A DNA stretch of 41,249 bases. Origin: Bacilli bacterium (GTDB lineage: Bacteria; Bacillota_I; Bacilli_A; RFN20; DUOF01). This document shows positions 1 through 7,848 of the stretch, in pieces; within the stretch, counting starts at the first letter, position 1, and every line of letters starts with the position of its first letter. The stretch covers positions 1-41,249 of the forward strand of contig JAFWYE010000003.1 of NCBI GenBank assembly GCA_017517765.1, written 5' to 3'. A program made the position numbers and the translations under genes. The notes under the pieces were generated by a model, which was not told the DNA's origin, did no database searches, and was given only the letters and a program-made list of their open reading frames with translations.

Positions 1-105
1 AGAAACTCCTGAAGTTATTACTCCTGTAGTAGTAAATAATGCTCCAGTAGAAGTTCAACCTGAAGTTAATACTAATAGAAAAGTAGTAGAAAATATTCAA
101 GTTGA
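1..105. repeat. Terminal direct repeat, left copy
   Basis: Bases 1-105 are identical, base for base, to 41145-41249. Both copies lie in the coding sequence of the giant repeat protein and in the same reading frame. The identity runs exactly to both window ends, as expected when a circular or looped contig has been cut at one point. Confidence 0.97.
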
Positions 106-235
106 AATGAGAATTGAAAATAAAGAAGAAGTAAAAGGATATAAGAAAAAGGAAGAAAAGAATAAGAAGAATAAAGAAAACAAAGGTACATTCAAACTAT
201 TTTCTAAATGGTTTTTCAAGGTATATGATGGCTAG
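1..235 (+). CDS. C-terminal end of the giant secreted repeat protein (gene begins at 34396)
   Basis: An open frame runs from base 2 to a TAG at 233-235 and has no start of its own. Joining it to the right end through the shared 105 bases keeps the frame, giving a protein of 2,327 residues. The part here begins with a Pro/Val/Glu-rich linker (ETPEVITPVVVNNAPVEVQP), then a Lys/Glu/Asn-rich stretch, and ends in the basic, aromatic tail GTFKLFSKWFFKVYDG. There is no LPXTG-type sorting signal and no hydrophobic anchor of membrane-spanning length. How the protein is held at the surface is unknown; the basic aromatic tail is a candidate. If the loop is an assembly effect, this is the tail of a second paralogous gene sharing at least the 105 bases. 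Confidence 0.85.
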   Translation, partial: ETPEVITPVVVNNAPVEVQPEVNTNRKVVENIQVEMRIENKEEVKGYKKKEEKNKKNKENKGTFKLFSKWFFKVYDG

Positions 236-340
236 CTACACTTGCACTAAATAAAAACTTAAGGTAAAAGATAAAGCAAGTTTAGATGGTCATATCATAT
301 AAAGACAAAAACTATAATTAAATAATCCATTTCTTAAAAT

Positions 341-380
341 AAAAAAGAGATAGCTCGGGTATAAGTTATCTCTTTTTTTT
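341..380 (+). terminator. Rho-independent terminator after the giant gene
   Basis: The hairpin arm AAAAGAGATA pairs with TATCTCTTTT and is followed by a run of T. It lies about 105 bases after the TAG of the giant gene. The A-run before the left arm could make it act in both directions. Confidence 0.8.
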
Positions 381-396
381 GCTAATTAAATAATCA

Positions 397-425
397 TTGA
401 AATGTAATGATAGCTAATTTATAAT
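397..425 (+). promoter_or_regulatory. Sigma-A type promoter for the HExxH gene
   Basis: TTGAAA at 397-402, a 17-base spacer, then a perfect TATAAT at 420-425. The start codon is 21 bases beyond the -10 box, with a GAAGGTGA ribosome site between. Confidence 0.75.
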
Positions 426-445
426 TTAGGCGAAGGTGAAATGAT

Positions 446-1417
446 ATGGAGATAAGTAAACTAAGCTATAAAGAGTTATTACTATTTGCTACTAGTAAAG
501 ATTTTTATAGCCATATAATAACTAAAAATGAAGTAAAAGAATTTATGAGTGCTTTACATAGGGCTTATTGCATGGAAAATAAAATTAAACCTACAAGAGT
601 AGAGATAAGCTATGATTTAGAGAATAACACTTATGGATGTTATAGTTATGCTGATCGTGTAATTTATATAAATGGAAAACTATTAGACGTTTTTTATGAT
701 TGCAAAGATAGTAAAAATAGCTATTACCCATATGCATTAATTACTACAATAATTCATGAATCTAGACACTTATGGCAACACCTTAACTTAAAGAAAATGT
801 ATGATAAAGGTGTTAGTGATAGAGAAAAATTATCATTATATTCAATAGATAAGAAAATGAATGAAGTTAAAAAAGCTCCTAAAGTTAGAACAAAAAGAAA
901 TAAGGGAAATGATTTAATTAGTTTGGGAGATTTATCTAATATAGTAGAGAATATCTTTTTGGGATTTGAATTAGAATTAGAGTATAGTAATTGCCCTGGA
1001 GAATTAGATGCTGAAGAAGAGGCGATGAAGGCTTTAATGTATATTTATAAGACAACCAAATCTAAAGAGGCATTAAATATTATTTTAAACTATGGAGAAA
1101 AGATAAGAACTACTGATGGTTTATGGTTTTTAAGTCATGAGTATTACGAAGATAAAGAAAGGCCATATAACAAAAGAGCTTTTGAAGTTATTAAAGAAGT
1201 ATATATGAACTATTTAAAAAGAAGTATTGAAGAGCATAAACAAGGGAATCATTTTTATCATGAAGAAGAATATGTAAGGGGGTTATATCCCACTATTGAA
1301 ACAGTAGCTAAAACAATTGAAACAATAGGTTATAAAGTGCCTGAGTTAAATGATGATGCTAAAAAGATTATAGGTTTATTTTCAAGTAATAAGAAACTGC
1401 TTAAAAGTGGTAAATAA
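446..1417 (+). CDS. Unknown protein with a HExxH metal-binding motif
   Basis: This is a 323-residue soluble protein with no signal peptide. Residues 104-108 read HESRH inside IIHESRHLWQH, the zinc-binding HExxH pattern of metallopeptidases. A downstream acidic run, ELDAEEEA (186-193), could supply the third ligand glutamate, as in gluzincin-type enzymes and related phage or mobile-element proteins. The rest is helical and charged. Peptidase activity is inferred from the motif only, and I do not recognise the family. The gene is a single transcription unit, with its own promoter at 397-425 and a terminator at 1421-1443. Start ATG 446 is supported by a GAAGGTGA ribosome site and a clean spacing from the promoter. 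Confidence 0.7.
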   Translation: MEISKLSYKELLLFATSKDFYSHIITKNEVKEFMSALHRAYCMENKIKPTRVEISYDLENNTYGCYSYADRVIYINGKLLDVFYDCKDSKNSYYPYALITTIIHESRHLWQHLNLKKMYDKGVSDREKLSLYSIDKKMNEVKKAPKVRTKRNKGNDLISLGDLSNIVENIFLGFELELEYSNCPGELDAEEEAMKALMYIYKTTKSKEALNIILNYGEKIRTTDGLWFLSHEYYEDKERPYNKRAFEVIKEVYMNYLKRSIEEHKQGNHFYHEEEYVRGLYPTIETVAKTIETIGYKVPELNDDAKKIIGLFSSNKKLLKSGK

Positions 1418-1420
1418 AAT

Positions 1421-1443
1421 AGGACTTAGGTCCTTTTTTTTAT
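1421..1443 (+). terminator. Short rho-independent terminator
   Basis: AGGAC (1421-1425) pairs with GTCCT (1430-1434) around TTAG, followed by a run of T. The stem is only 5 bp but sits 4 bases after the stop codon. Confidence 0.65.
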
Positions 1444-1479
1444 AAATAGAGTTATTTTTATGGGCTATTATTTTAGAGT

Positions 1480-1488
1480 TGATATAAT
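1480..1488 (+). promoter_or_regulatory. Extended -10 promoter immediately before an ATG
   Basis: TGATATAAT fits the extended -10 consensus (TG, one base, TATAAT) exactly. The usual distance from the -10 box to the first transcribed base falls on the A of ATG 1495, so the predicted mRNA has no leader. No clear -35 box is seen. Confidence 0.65.
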
Positions 1489-1494
1489 GTAATT

Positions 1495-2103
1495 ATGAAA
1501 AGAAAGATTGGTATAATTAGAAATATTAAAGATATTACTTTTAACGAAATGAAGGGTAATGTGTTTTTTGTTACGGGATTATCTGGAAGTGGTAAAAGTT
1601 ATTTATCTAGAGAGTTAGCTAGTAAATATAGTGCAAAGATATTTCAACCTGAGTGGCTTATTCACTATAAGCATTGTGATGAAGAGTTTAAACATTTTCT
1701 GGATTCTTTTATTAATAAATATAATATAAGGAATTATGTTGATACAAAATGGAGTAATGTCAAAGATGAAGATAATAATGAAGAGTTAAAAAAATATATT
1801 AATTTATTAGTGAAAGAATTTGTTGATACTATAAAAGACAAGGGAAATTATATTGTTGAGGGATTGCAATTATTTACCCTTATTGACTTTAACATAATAA
1901 AAGATTATCAAATTATTATTAAAGGTACTAGTAGTATAAATAGTCTTAGAAACAGGATAAAAAGAGACTATATAAAAAGAAAAGATTATAAGTTTAAAGA
2001 TAAAATAAAATGGTTTATAAAAGTTATAAAACAAAGTAGGGTATATCAATTTAGACATAGAAAGAAATTAAATGAGTTTATTAGTAATTATGGAGGGATT
2101 TAA
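1495..2103 (+). CDS. P-loop nucleotide kinase-like protein
   Basis: This 202-residue protein has a clear Walker A motif, GLSGSGKS (28-35), after a hydrophobic strand (NVFFVTG). A second strand, NYIVEGLQLF, fits a Walker B-like position. Size and layout resemble small adenylate-kinase-fold kinases, but the substrate cannot be read from the sequence. There is no Shine-Dalgarno site before ATG 1495; a perfect extended -10 box ends 6 bases upstream, so translation is probably leaderless. The only nearby alternative, Met19, also lacks a ribosome site. The stop codon directly abuts the ATG of the flavoprotein gene, whose GGAGGG ribosome site lies within this gene, so the two are co-transcribed. Confidence 0.75.
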   Translation: MKRKIGIIRNIKDITFNEMKGNVFFVTGLSGSGKSYLSRELASKYSAKIFQPEWLIHYKHCDEEFKHFLDSFINKYNIRNYVDTKWSNVKDEDNNEELKKYINLLVKEFVDTIKDKGNYIVEGLQLFTLIDFNIIKDYQIIIKGTSSINSLRNRIKRDYIKRKDYKFKDKIKWFIKVIKQSRVYQFRHRKKLNEFISNYGGI

Positions 2104-3444
2104 ATGAAATTTTTAGTTATTAATGGTTCACCTAAAGGGGATTTTAGTGTTACTGTGCACACGGTTTTATTCTTGCAAGAAATATTTAAAGATCATGAAT
2201 TTAAAATAGTAAATGTTGGTCAACAAATAAGAACTTATGAAAATGATATTAATAAGATAAAAGCAGATATAGAATGGTCAGATGCTATTATTTATTCATA
2301 TCCTGTATATACTTTTATTGCTCCAAGCCAATTACACAGGTTTATTGAATTATTGAAAGAGAGTAAAATTAGTGTTAAAGATAAATTTGTTACTCAAATT
2401 ACAACATCTAAACATTTCTATGATATGACTGCTCACAAGTATGTAGAGGATAATTCTTTTGATATGGAAATGAAAGTAGTCCATGGCTTATCTTTAGATA
2501 TGGAAGATATGACTACAGTTAAAGGACAAACTGACGCTATTAAGTTTTTTAATTACTTTATTAATTGTATAGAAAATGATATCTATGAAGCTATACCTAA
2601 TATTAAATATAAAAAAGTAGAAAAATATGTTCCTAGTATTACAAATATAGAAAAAGAAGATACTTATACGGTTGCTATAGTTGCTGATTTAAAAGATGAT
2701 GATGAAAACTTAAAAAACATGATTGAAGATTTTAAAGCTTCATTACCATATAAGACTAAATTAGTTAATCTAAGAGAGTTTAAGTTTCATGGGGGATGTT
2801 TAGGTTGTTTTAATTGTGCTGGTGATGGCAAGTGTGTGTATAAAGATAATTTTGATGAATATTTAAGAAATGAAATTCAAACTTGTAATGCAATTGTTAT
2901 AGCATTTAGTATAAAAGATCATAGTATGGGTTCTTTATTTAAAATGTATGATGATAGACAATTCTGTAATGGACATAGAACTGTAACTGAAGGTATGCCT
3001 TTTGCATATCTTGTAAATGGTGATTATGAAAGTGAACACAATTTAAAAACAATAGTAGAGGCAAGAGCTGAAGTTGGGCATAATTTCTTGGCAGGTGTTG
3101 GCTATGATAAAGAAACAATCGAGGCTACTAGCAAAAGACTAGTATATGCTCTTATAAATGAGTATGTTCAACCTAGGAATTTTTATGGTGTTGGAGGTAT
3201 GAAGATATTTAGAGATCTTATTTGGATTATGAGAGGTATTATGAAAGCTGACCATGTATTTTATAAAAAGCATGGTGTATATGATTTCCCTCAAAAACAA
3301 AGAGGAAAAATGTTAGTTATGTGTCTTTTAGGAAGCATGGTTAGAAATAAAAAGATTAAAGCTAAAATGGGTAATAAGTTTAATGAAGGCATGATTGCAC
3401 CATATAAAAAGGTAATAAATAAGCTAAAAACTAAAGAAAAATAG
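2104..3444 (+). CDS. Double flavodoxin-fold NAD(P)H-dependent oxidoreductase-like protein
   Basis: A 446-residue protein with two related halves. Residues 1-155 begin MKFLVINGSPKGDFS, the FMN phosphate-binding loop of flavodoxin-like NADPH-dependent reductases, followed by a WSDAIIYSYPVYTF strand typical of that fold. Residues 185-340 repeat the fold (TYTVAIVADLK, AIVIAFSIKDHSMGS) and carry a cysteine cluster at C232, C235, C238 and C244 (GCLGCFNC, GKC), as in iron-sulfur flavoproteins and related reductases. The C-terminal 90 residues are basic and may pack on a membrane or partner. Whether both halves bind flavin is not certain, because the second lacks the GSP loop. The gene follows the kinase gene with no gap and has a GGAGGG ribosome site at 2092-2097. 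Confidence 0.8.
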   Translation: MKFLVINGSPKGDFSVTVHTVLFLQEIFKDHEFKIVNVGQQIRTYENDINKIKADIEWSDAIIYSYPVYTFIAPSQLHRFIELLKESKISVKDKFVTQITTSKHFYDMTAHKYVEDNSFDMEMKVVHGLSLDMEDMTTVKGQTDAIKFFNYFINCIENDIYEAIPNIKYKKVEKYVPSITNIEKEDTYTVAIVADLKDDDENLKNMIEDFKASLPYKTKLVNLREFKFHGGCLGCFNCAGDGKCVYKDNFDEYLRNEIQTCNAIVIAFSIKDHSMGSLFKMYDDRQFCNGHRTVTEGMPFAYLVNGDYESEHNLKTIVEARAEVGHNFLAGVGYDKETIEATSKRLVYALINEYVQPRNFYGVGGMKIFRDLIWIMRGIMKADHVFYKKHGVYDFPQKQRGKMLVMCLLGSMVRNKKIKAKMGNKFNEGMIAPYKKVINKLKTKEK

Positions 3445-3492
3445 ATATTTAAGTAGAATTTTGTCACTTTTGTGATTGATAATTAGTTAATT

Positions 3493-3501
3493 TGTTATAA
3501 T
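3493..3501 (+). promoter_or_regulatory. Extended -10 promoter
   Basis: TGTTATAAT matches the extended -10 consensus. It lies 28 bases before ATG 3530, with an AGGAG ribosome site at 3516-3520 between. Confidence 0.65.
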
Positions 3502-3529
3502 GAACTTAATGTTATAGGAGAGTGAAAAT

Positions 3530-4012
3530 ATGAAATATTGTCAACATTGTGGAGCTCAATTAGATGATAGCAATAAGTTTTGCGAATCATGTGGAGCTAG
3601 AGTAGAAGAGGGTAGTGAAAATAATAATCAAGGTTATACTGGAGGCCCTAGAAGACCAGTTAATACTAGTGGTATTAGCAAAAGAAACATTGTTGCTGCT
3701 GTAATTTGGACTATTCTTACATGTGGTATTTATAGTATTTATTGGATGGTTAAACTAAATGATGAATTACTTCAAATGTCTGGTAAAGAGGGACCAAGTG
3801 GTGGAGTTGTTGTTTTATTAACTCTTGTTACATGTGGTATTTATGGTTATGTATGGTATTGGAAAATGGGAGCATGTATAGATGAAATCAATAATAAAAA
3901 TGCTGATATCTCTACAGGTGTTTTATTCCTTATACTAGGTGTATTTGGATTTGGATTTGTTAACTATATTATAGCTCAAAATACAATTAATGATCATGTT
4001 AGCGAATTCTAG
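3530..4012 (+). CDS. Zinc-ribbon DUF4234 membrane protein
   Basis: This 160-residue protein starts with a zinc ribbon (C4, C7, C18, C21: YCQHCG and KFCESCG), then a short Gly/Asn-rich linker. Three hydrophobic segments follow at about residues 53-75, 88-112 and 125-150. The repeated pattern TCGIYxxxW (TCGIYSIYWM and TCGIYGYVWYW) is characteristic of the DUF4234 family, whose function is not known. The next gene overlaps its 3-prime end by 23 bases, so the two are probably translated together. Confidence 0.82.
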   Translation: MKYCQHCGAQLDDSNKFCESCGARVEEGSENNNQGYTGGPRRPVNTSGISKRNIVAAVIWTILTCGIYSIYWMVKLNDELLQMSGKEGPSGGVVVLLTLVTCGIYGYVWYWKMGACIDEINNKNADISTGVLFLILGVFGFGFVNYIIAQNTINDHVSEF

Positions 4013-4400
4013 TACGCTTAATGAAGGAAATAAAAAAAGGCTGAAAAAGCTTTTTTTTGTTTATTTAATAGTAATAGTGATATTACTAGCATATTTACCT
4101 ATTTATTTATTTTTGCCATTTCTTAGACTACCATGTTTATTTAATCTTATTACGGGTTTAAATTGTCCTGGATGTGGTATTAGTAGAATGCTTATTAGTT
4201 TTGCTAATTTGAATATAGGTGAAGGTATATCATATAATTATTTTTTAGGATATTCTATTCCTGTTATTGTTGTTTTTTTGGGGTATTATTCATATAATTT
4301 TGTTACTAAAAAGAAGATTATGTTTTTTGAAGTAAGCGCAATTGTGTATGTTATTTTATTAATAGCGTGGGGTATAATTAGAAATGTGTTTGGTATTTGA
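3990..4400 (+). CDS. DUF2752 membrane protein
   Basis: A 136-residue protein with four hydrophobic stretches and the motif GLNCPGCGISRML, the conserved CPxCGxxR signature of DUF2752. Function is unknown. The gene begins inside the end of the DUF4234 gene. Neither ATG 3990 nor the in-frame ATG 3996 has a clear ribosome site, so the start depends on coupling and is uncertain by two codons. A strong terminator follows at once. Confidence 0.78.
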   Translation: MIMLANSSTLNEGNKKRLKKLFFVYLIVIVILLAYLPIYLFLPFLRLPCLFNLITGLNCPGCGISRMLISFANLNIGEGISYNYFLGYSIPVIVVFLGYYSYNFVTKKKIMFFEVSAIVYVILLIAWGIIRNVFGI

Positions 4401-4427
4401 ACAAGAGATATATGTCTCTTGTTTTTA
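4401..4427 (+). terminator. Rho-independent terminator
   Basis: ACAAGAGA (4401-4408) pairs perfectly with TCTCTTGT (4415-4422) around a 6-base loop and is followed by TTTTTA. It starts on the base after the stop codon. Confidence 0.88.
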
Positions 4428-4499
4428 TATTAATATAAAAACATTTTTATTTATTTATAAAAGTGGTATTATATTTAGGTATTTAGAAAGTGAGTATTT

Positions 4500-5222
4500 A
4501 TGAGAATTATAGGAATTTCAAACAAAGGATTAAAGAAAGAAATTAATGAAGATTGTTATTTAGTAGATAATAATGTTTTATATGATAGTAATTGCGATTT
4601 AAATAATGCTAAAGTTACATTTATTTGTGATGGAGTTAGTAATTCAAATGGAGGTAACTTAGCTAGTAATTTTGTTTGTAATGAAATTGCTTCTTCATAT
4701 TTAGATTTGCTAAGTAAAAATACAAGTGATATTGCTAGTTACATAAATGGTATTAACAATAAATTAGTTAAATCACTTAAGGATAGCCATACTACTATAG
4801 CGGGTGTTATTTTAGATGATAAACGTGTAACATCCATAAATATAGGAGATAGTAAGGTTTACTTATTAAAAGATAAGAAATTAGACATGATAAGTATTGA
4901 TGATACTTATTATGAATATTTAAAAAGTATAAATGATGCTTCATACGTTAACTATAAAAATAGTCATATTATAACTGCATGTATGGGGAGTAAAAGTTTT
5001 ACAAAAAAAGGAATACATGTTTCTTCATTTGAAAAGAATTTTACTAAAGGAGATTGTTTATTCATTTGTAGTGATGGCGTTAGTGATATGGTAAGTCAGG
5101 AAAAGTTAGAATATTATTTATCATTAGATGAAGCATTAGAAGTTAAGGTTGATAAGATAGAAAAAAGAATTTCTTTTATGGGAGCAAAAGACAATTATAC
5201 AATGTTAGTAATTGAGTTTTAG
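4500..5222 (+). CDS. PP2C-type serine/threonine protein phosphatase
   Basis: All landmarks of a metal-dependent PP2C phosphatase are present in 240 residues: NEDCY (16-20), the metal-binding FICDGVSN (41-48, D44 and G45), TTIAG (98-102), NIGDSKVYLL (114-123), CSDGVSDMV (190-198, D192) and DNYTML (231-236). The protein is soluble with no extra domain, as in the stand-alone PrpC-type phosphatases that reverse Hanks-type kinases; no such kinase is in the window. It opens a run of closely spaced genes (HD enzyme 10 bases on, then the ABC pair), with an AAAGTGAG ribosome site. Confidence 0.9.
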   Translation: MRIIGISNKGLKKEINEDCYLVDNNVLYDSNCDLNNAKVTFICDGVSNSNGGNLASNFVCNEIASSYLDLLSKNTSDIASYINGINNKLVKSLKDSHTTIAGVILDDKRVTSINIGDSKVYLLKDKKLDMISIDDTYYEYLKSINDASYVNYKNSHIITACMGSKSFTKKGIHVSSFEKNFTKGDCLFICSDGVSDMVSQEKLEYYLSLDEALEVKVDKIEKRISFMGAKDNYTMLVIEF

Positions 5223-5231
5223 GAGGTAAAT

Positions 5232-5867
5232 ATGAAAGCAAGTAGTGTAGTTAAGTATTATGTGTTAAATAACAAATTAAAACATTTAATTAGAACTGGA
5301 TGGACTAATTGGAATGTAAAAAAAGAAAGAGTAGAGAGTGTTGCTGAACATATATATGGAGTGGAAGCTTTAGCTATAGCTATGTATAGTGAATATAAGT
5401 ATGATATTGATTTATACAAAGTAATACTTATGATCGCTATTCATGAACTTGAAGAAGTGTTAATTGGAGATTTAACAGCATGGCAAGTTTCTAAAGAAGA
5501 AAAAGAAAGATTAGGACATGAAGCTATTAAAAAAGTTCTTGGAGAATTACTTATTAAAGATGAATTAGAGGCATTAGTTTTAGAGTTTGATGAAAGAAAA
5601 ACTAAAGAAGCCATTTTTGCATATCATTGTGATAAATTGGAATGTGATCTTCAATGTAAATTATATGATGAGGAAGGTTGTGTTGATTTAAACGATCAAC
5701 CTAACAATAATCCTTCTGCAAATGATCCAAGAGTTCAAGAATTATTGAAAATGGGATATTCTTGGAGTAAGATGTGGTTAGATTATGATAAGAGTAAATA
5801 TCAAGATGATAATAATTTTTTAGAGGTTTTAGAATATATTGAAAATAACGAAATATCTATAAGATAG
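5232..5867 (+). CDS. HD-domain phosphohydrolase of the YfbR/HDDC2 type, with HE in place of HD
   Basis: This 211-residue protein opens with the family signature RTGWTNWNVKKERVESVAEH (21-40), which matches 5-prime-deoxynucleotidases of the YfbR/HDDC2 group (dephosphorylation of deoxynucleoside monophosphates). H40 is the first metal ligand. The central pair that gives the family its name reads H71-E72 (IAIHELEEVLIGD) rather than His-Asp. The last ligand is D134 (HCDKLECDL). Glutamate may still bind metal, but this is a real departure. An AGGAGG ribosome site (5221-5226) overlaps the stop of the phosphatase gene, and the ABC ATPase follows 10 bases later, so all belong to one operon. Confidence 0.82.
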   Translation: MKASSVVKYYVLNNKLKHLIRTGWTNWNVKKERVESVAEHIYGVEALAIAMYSEYKYDIDLYKVILMIAIHELEEVLIGDLTAWQVSKEEKERLGHEAIKKVLGELLIKDELEALVLEFDERKTKEAIFAYHCDKLECDLQCKLYDEEGCVDLNDQPNNNPSANDPRVQELLKMGYSWSKMWLDYDKSKYQDDNNFLEVLEYIENNEISIR

Positions 5868-5877
5868 GAGGGAAATT

Positions 5878-6759
5878 ATGGAGAACTTGATTGAAGTTAG
5901 TAATCTAGTTAAAAGATATAAAAATGTTGATGCAGTTGATAATGCTAGTTTTGTAATTGAAAGAGGTAAGATATATGGTTTACTTGGACCAAATGGAGCA
6001 GGAAAAACCACAATTATGAAATTACTTACAGACATCATTAATAAAACTGGTGGTAATATAAGATGTGAAGATACTACTAAAATAAGATATTTAATGGATG
6101 TTCCTGTATTTTATGAATTTATGAAAGTTAATGAATTTCTAAATATGCTCATTGATATCAATAAAATAGAGAAAAAAGAAGAAAGATTAGAGTATTTACT
6201 AGATATTTGCAATTTAAAAGAACATGAAAATAAATTAATAAAGAATTTATCTAGGGGATTAAGACAAAAACTTGGCATTGCTTCAGTATTAGTAGGAGAT
6301 GCTGATGTACTTATTTTAGATGAGCCTGTAAGTGCTTTAGATCCAATTGGGAGAAAAGAAATTCTAGACATTATTACCTCTTTAAAAGGAAAGATGACAG
6401 TTATATTTTCTAGCCATATTTTAAATGATATAGAAAAAATTTGTGATCATGTAATACTTATTCATAGGGGTAAAATAGTTCTTGATGAAGAATGTGATAA
6501 TTTGTTTGATGCTGGTAAATATTTACTTGTTAGAACTAATAGTAGAGAAGAAATATTAAAACTAAAAGAAATATATAGTGAATCATTATTTTCTAGTAAT
6601 TATGAAAATACCCTTGAAATAGCCTATGATGATTTAACAAAGACTGAAATGGATATTTTAAAGAATGCTAAAAAGCAAGGTGTAGAAGTAATTTCAATGG
6701 AGATAAAAAAGGAAACACTAGAAGATATCTTTTTAAAGAAGGTGAAGTCAAATGGATAA
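5878..6759 (+). CDS. ABC transporter ATP-binding protein
   Basis: A 293-residue ABC ATPase with Walker A GPNGAGKT (37-44), signature LSRGLRQKL (124-132) and Walker B VLILDEP (144-150). The switch histidine is in IFSSHIL. The C-terminal 80 residues form the accessory domain seen in single-polypeptide ATPases that pair with ABC-2 permeases (drug, lantibiotic or Na+ exporters). The substrate is not evident. A GGAGGG ribosome site precedes ATG 5878. The permease gene overlaps by 8 bases, which fixes them as partners. Confidence 0.92.
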   Translation: MENLIEVSNLVKRYKNVDAVDNASFVIERGKIYGLLGPNGAGKTTIMKLLTDIINKTGGNIRCEDTTKIRYLMDVPVFYEFMKVNEFLNMLIDINKIEKKEERLEYLLDICNLKEHENKLIKNLSRGLRQKLGIASVLVGDADVLILDEPVSALDPIGRKEILDIITSLKGKMTVIFSSHILNDIEKICDHVILIHRGKIVLDEECDNLFDAGKYLLVRTNSREEILKLKEIYSESLFSSNYENTLEIAYDDLTKTEMDILKNAKKQGVEVISMEIKKETLEDIFLKKVKSNG

Positions 6760-7522
6760 TTTTAAGATATTACTTAAGAAGAATTTTTTAGAGTTTAAAA
6801 GGACGAAAAAATGGATAGTATTTTTAATAGTATTTCCTGCGATTGCTATTTTAAGTAGTGTATTAGCAAAGGTATTACTTAGTGCTCTAGCTCCAATATT
6901 TGAAATGATGGGGTTAACATATGAACCTACAATAGCAGACTCATATGCTCAATTTGTTGCAAATATGGCAGAAACTGGATATTTGCTTATTGCTATTATG
7001 TTTTCAATAACACTAGTAAAAGAAAAGAGTTCATCAACATATTATGTGTTAAAAAGTAATGGGGTAAAAGAGAGCGAAATTGTACTTTCTCACTTTATTA
7101 GTAAACTTATTCTTATTACTGTTAGTTATTTGGCTAGTGTAGTTGTTTTTGTTATTATGAATTTGATTTTATTCAGATCATATACAGGTTATAGAGGAGT
7201 AGTAAGTTTAAGCTTTACTTATCTCTTATTAGTATTTGCATTATGTTTTTCTTTATTTGTTTCAAGTTTTGTAAATAAAAAGTCTCATGGATATATAATT
7301 GCTATAGCTTCATATTTTGTTTTTAGTATTTTATATGTTATTCCTAAAATTGATGTATTTACACCATTTTATGCATTAACTTTGTCAAATGATATCATGT
7401 ATGAATACTCACATGCCGTTAGTGATTTTGTAATTAATGGGGCATCACTTGTAGTTATTTGTATTGGCCTAATTATTGGTAGTATATACTTATTTAAAAA
7501 TAAAGTTGATAATGGTAAGTAA
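6752..7522 (+). CDS. ABC-2 type permease
   Basis: A 256-residue polytopic protein with about six membrane segments. It opens with a basic cytoplasmic N-terminus (LLKKNFLEFKRTKKW) that leads into the first helix, and then a roughly 45-residue outer loop. This is the usual layout of ABC-2 permeases. It overlaps the ATPase gene by 8 bases and is certainly its partner. The sequence does not show whether the pair exports a peptide, drug or lipid. Confidence 0.85.
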   Translation: MDNFKILLKKNFLEFKRTKKWIVFLIVFPAIAILSSVLAKVLLSALAPIFEMMGLTYEPTIADSYAQFVANMAETGYLLIAIMFSITLVKEKSSSTYYVLKSNGVKESEIVLSHFISKLILITVSYLASVVVFVIMNLILFRSYTGYRGVVSLSFTYLLLVFALCFSLFVSSFVNKKSHGYIIAIASYFVFSILYVIPKIDVFTPFYALTLSNDIMYEYSHAVSDFVINGASLVVICIGLIIGSIYLFKNKVDNGK

Positions 7523-7523
7523 T

Positions 7524-7781
7524 ATGGATAAGGAAATATATGGGGTAAATGAAGCTTTAGTACTATTTAAAGAAGGAATAAAACTAAAAGATAATCTCTC
7601 TAGAATATTCTTTTTGAAAAACAAAAGAATATATGTTTATTCTTCTTCATCTTCCTATAGCCTTACAACAAATGAATTTTTAGAATTATATAAAGATAAT
7701 AAATTTATTGTATATCTGGATGATGATGGGGAAATTGATGCTAAAAAAGATGAAGAATATTATGGATTTAAACATAAGTAG
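7524..7781 (+). CDS. Small unknown protein at the end of the ABC operon
   Basis: I chose ATG 7524, one base after the permease stop, giving 85 residues. An earlier in-frame ATG at 7512 lies inside the permease gene. The product is acidic at the C-terminus (YLDDDGEIDAKKDEEYYG), has a five-serine run (VYSSSSSYS), and shows no membrane segment or known motif. It ends right before a terminator and closes the operon begun at 4500. Function unknown. Confidence 0.6.
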   Translation: MDKEIYGVNEALVLFKEGIKLKDNLSRIFFLKNKRIYVYSSSSSYSLTTNEFLELYKDNKFIVYLDDDGEIDAKKDEEYYGFKHK

Positions 7782-7805
7782 GGTCACTTGTTGACCCTTT
7801 TTTAT
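7781..7805 (+). terminator. Rho-independent terminator closing the PP2C-HD-ABC operon
   Basis: GGGTCA (7781-7786) pairs with TGACCC (7792-7797) around CTTGT and is followed by TTTTTT. It begins on the last base of the stop codon. Confidence 0.87.
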
Positions 7806-7848
7806 TTAATAATGTAGAATATAATTATGGTTTACGGGGTGATTTAAT

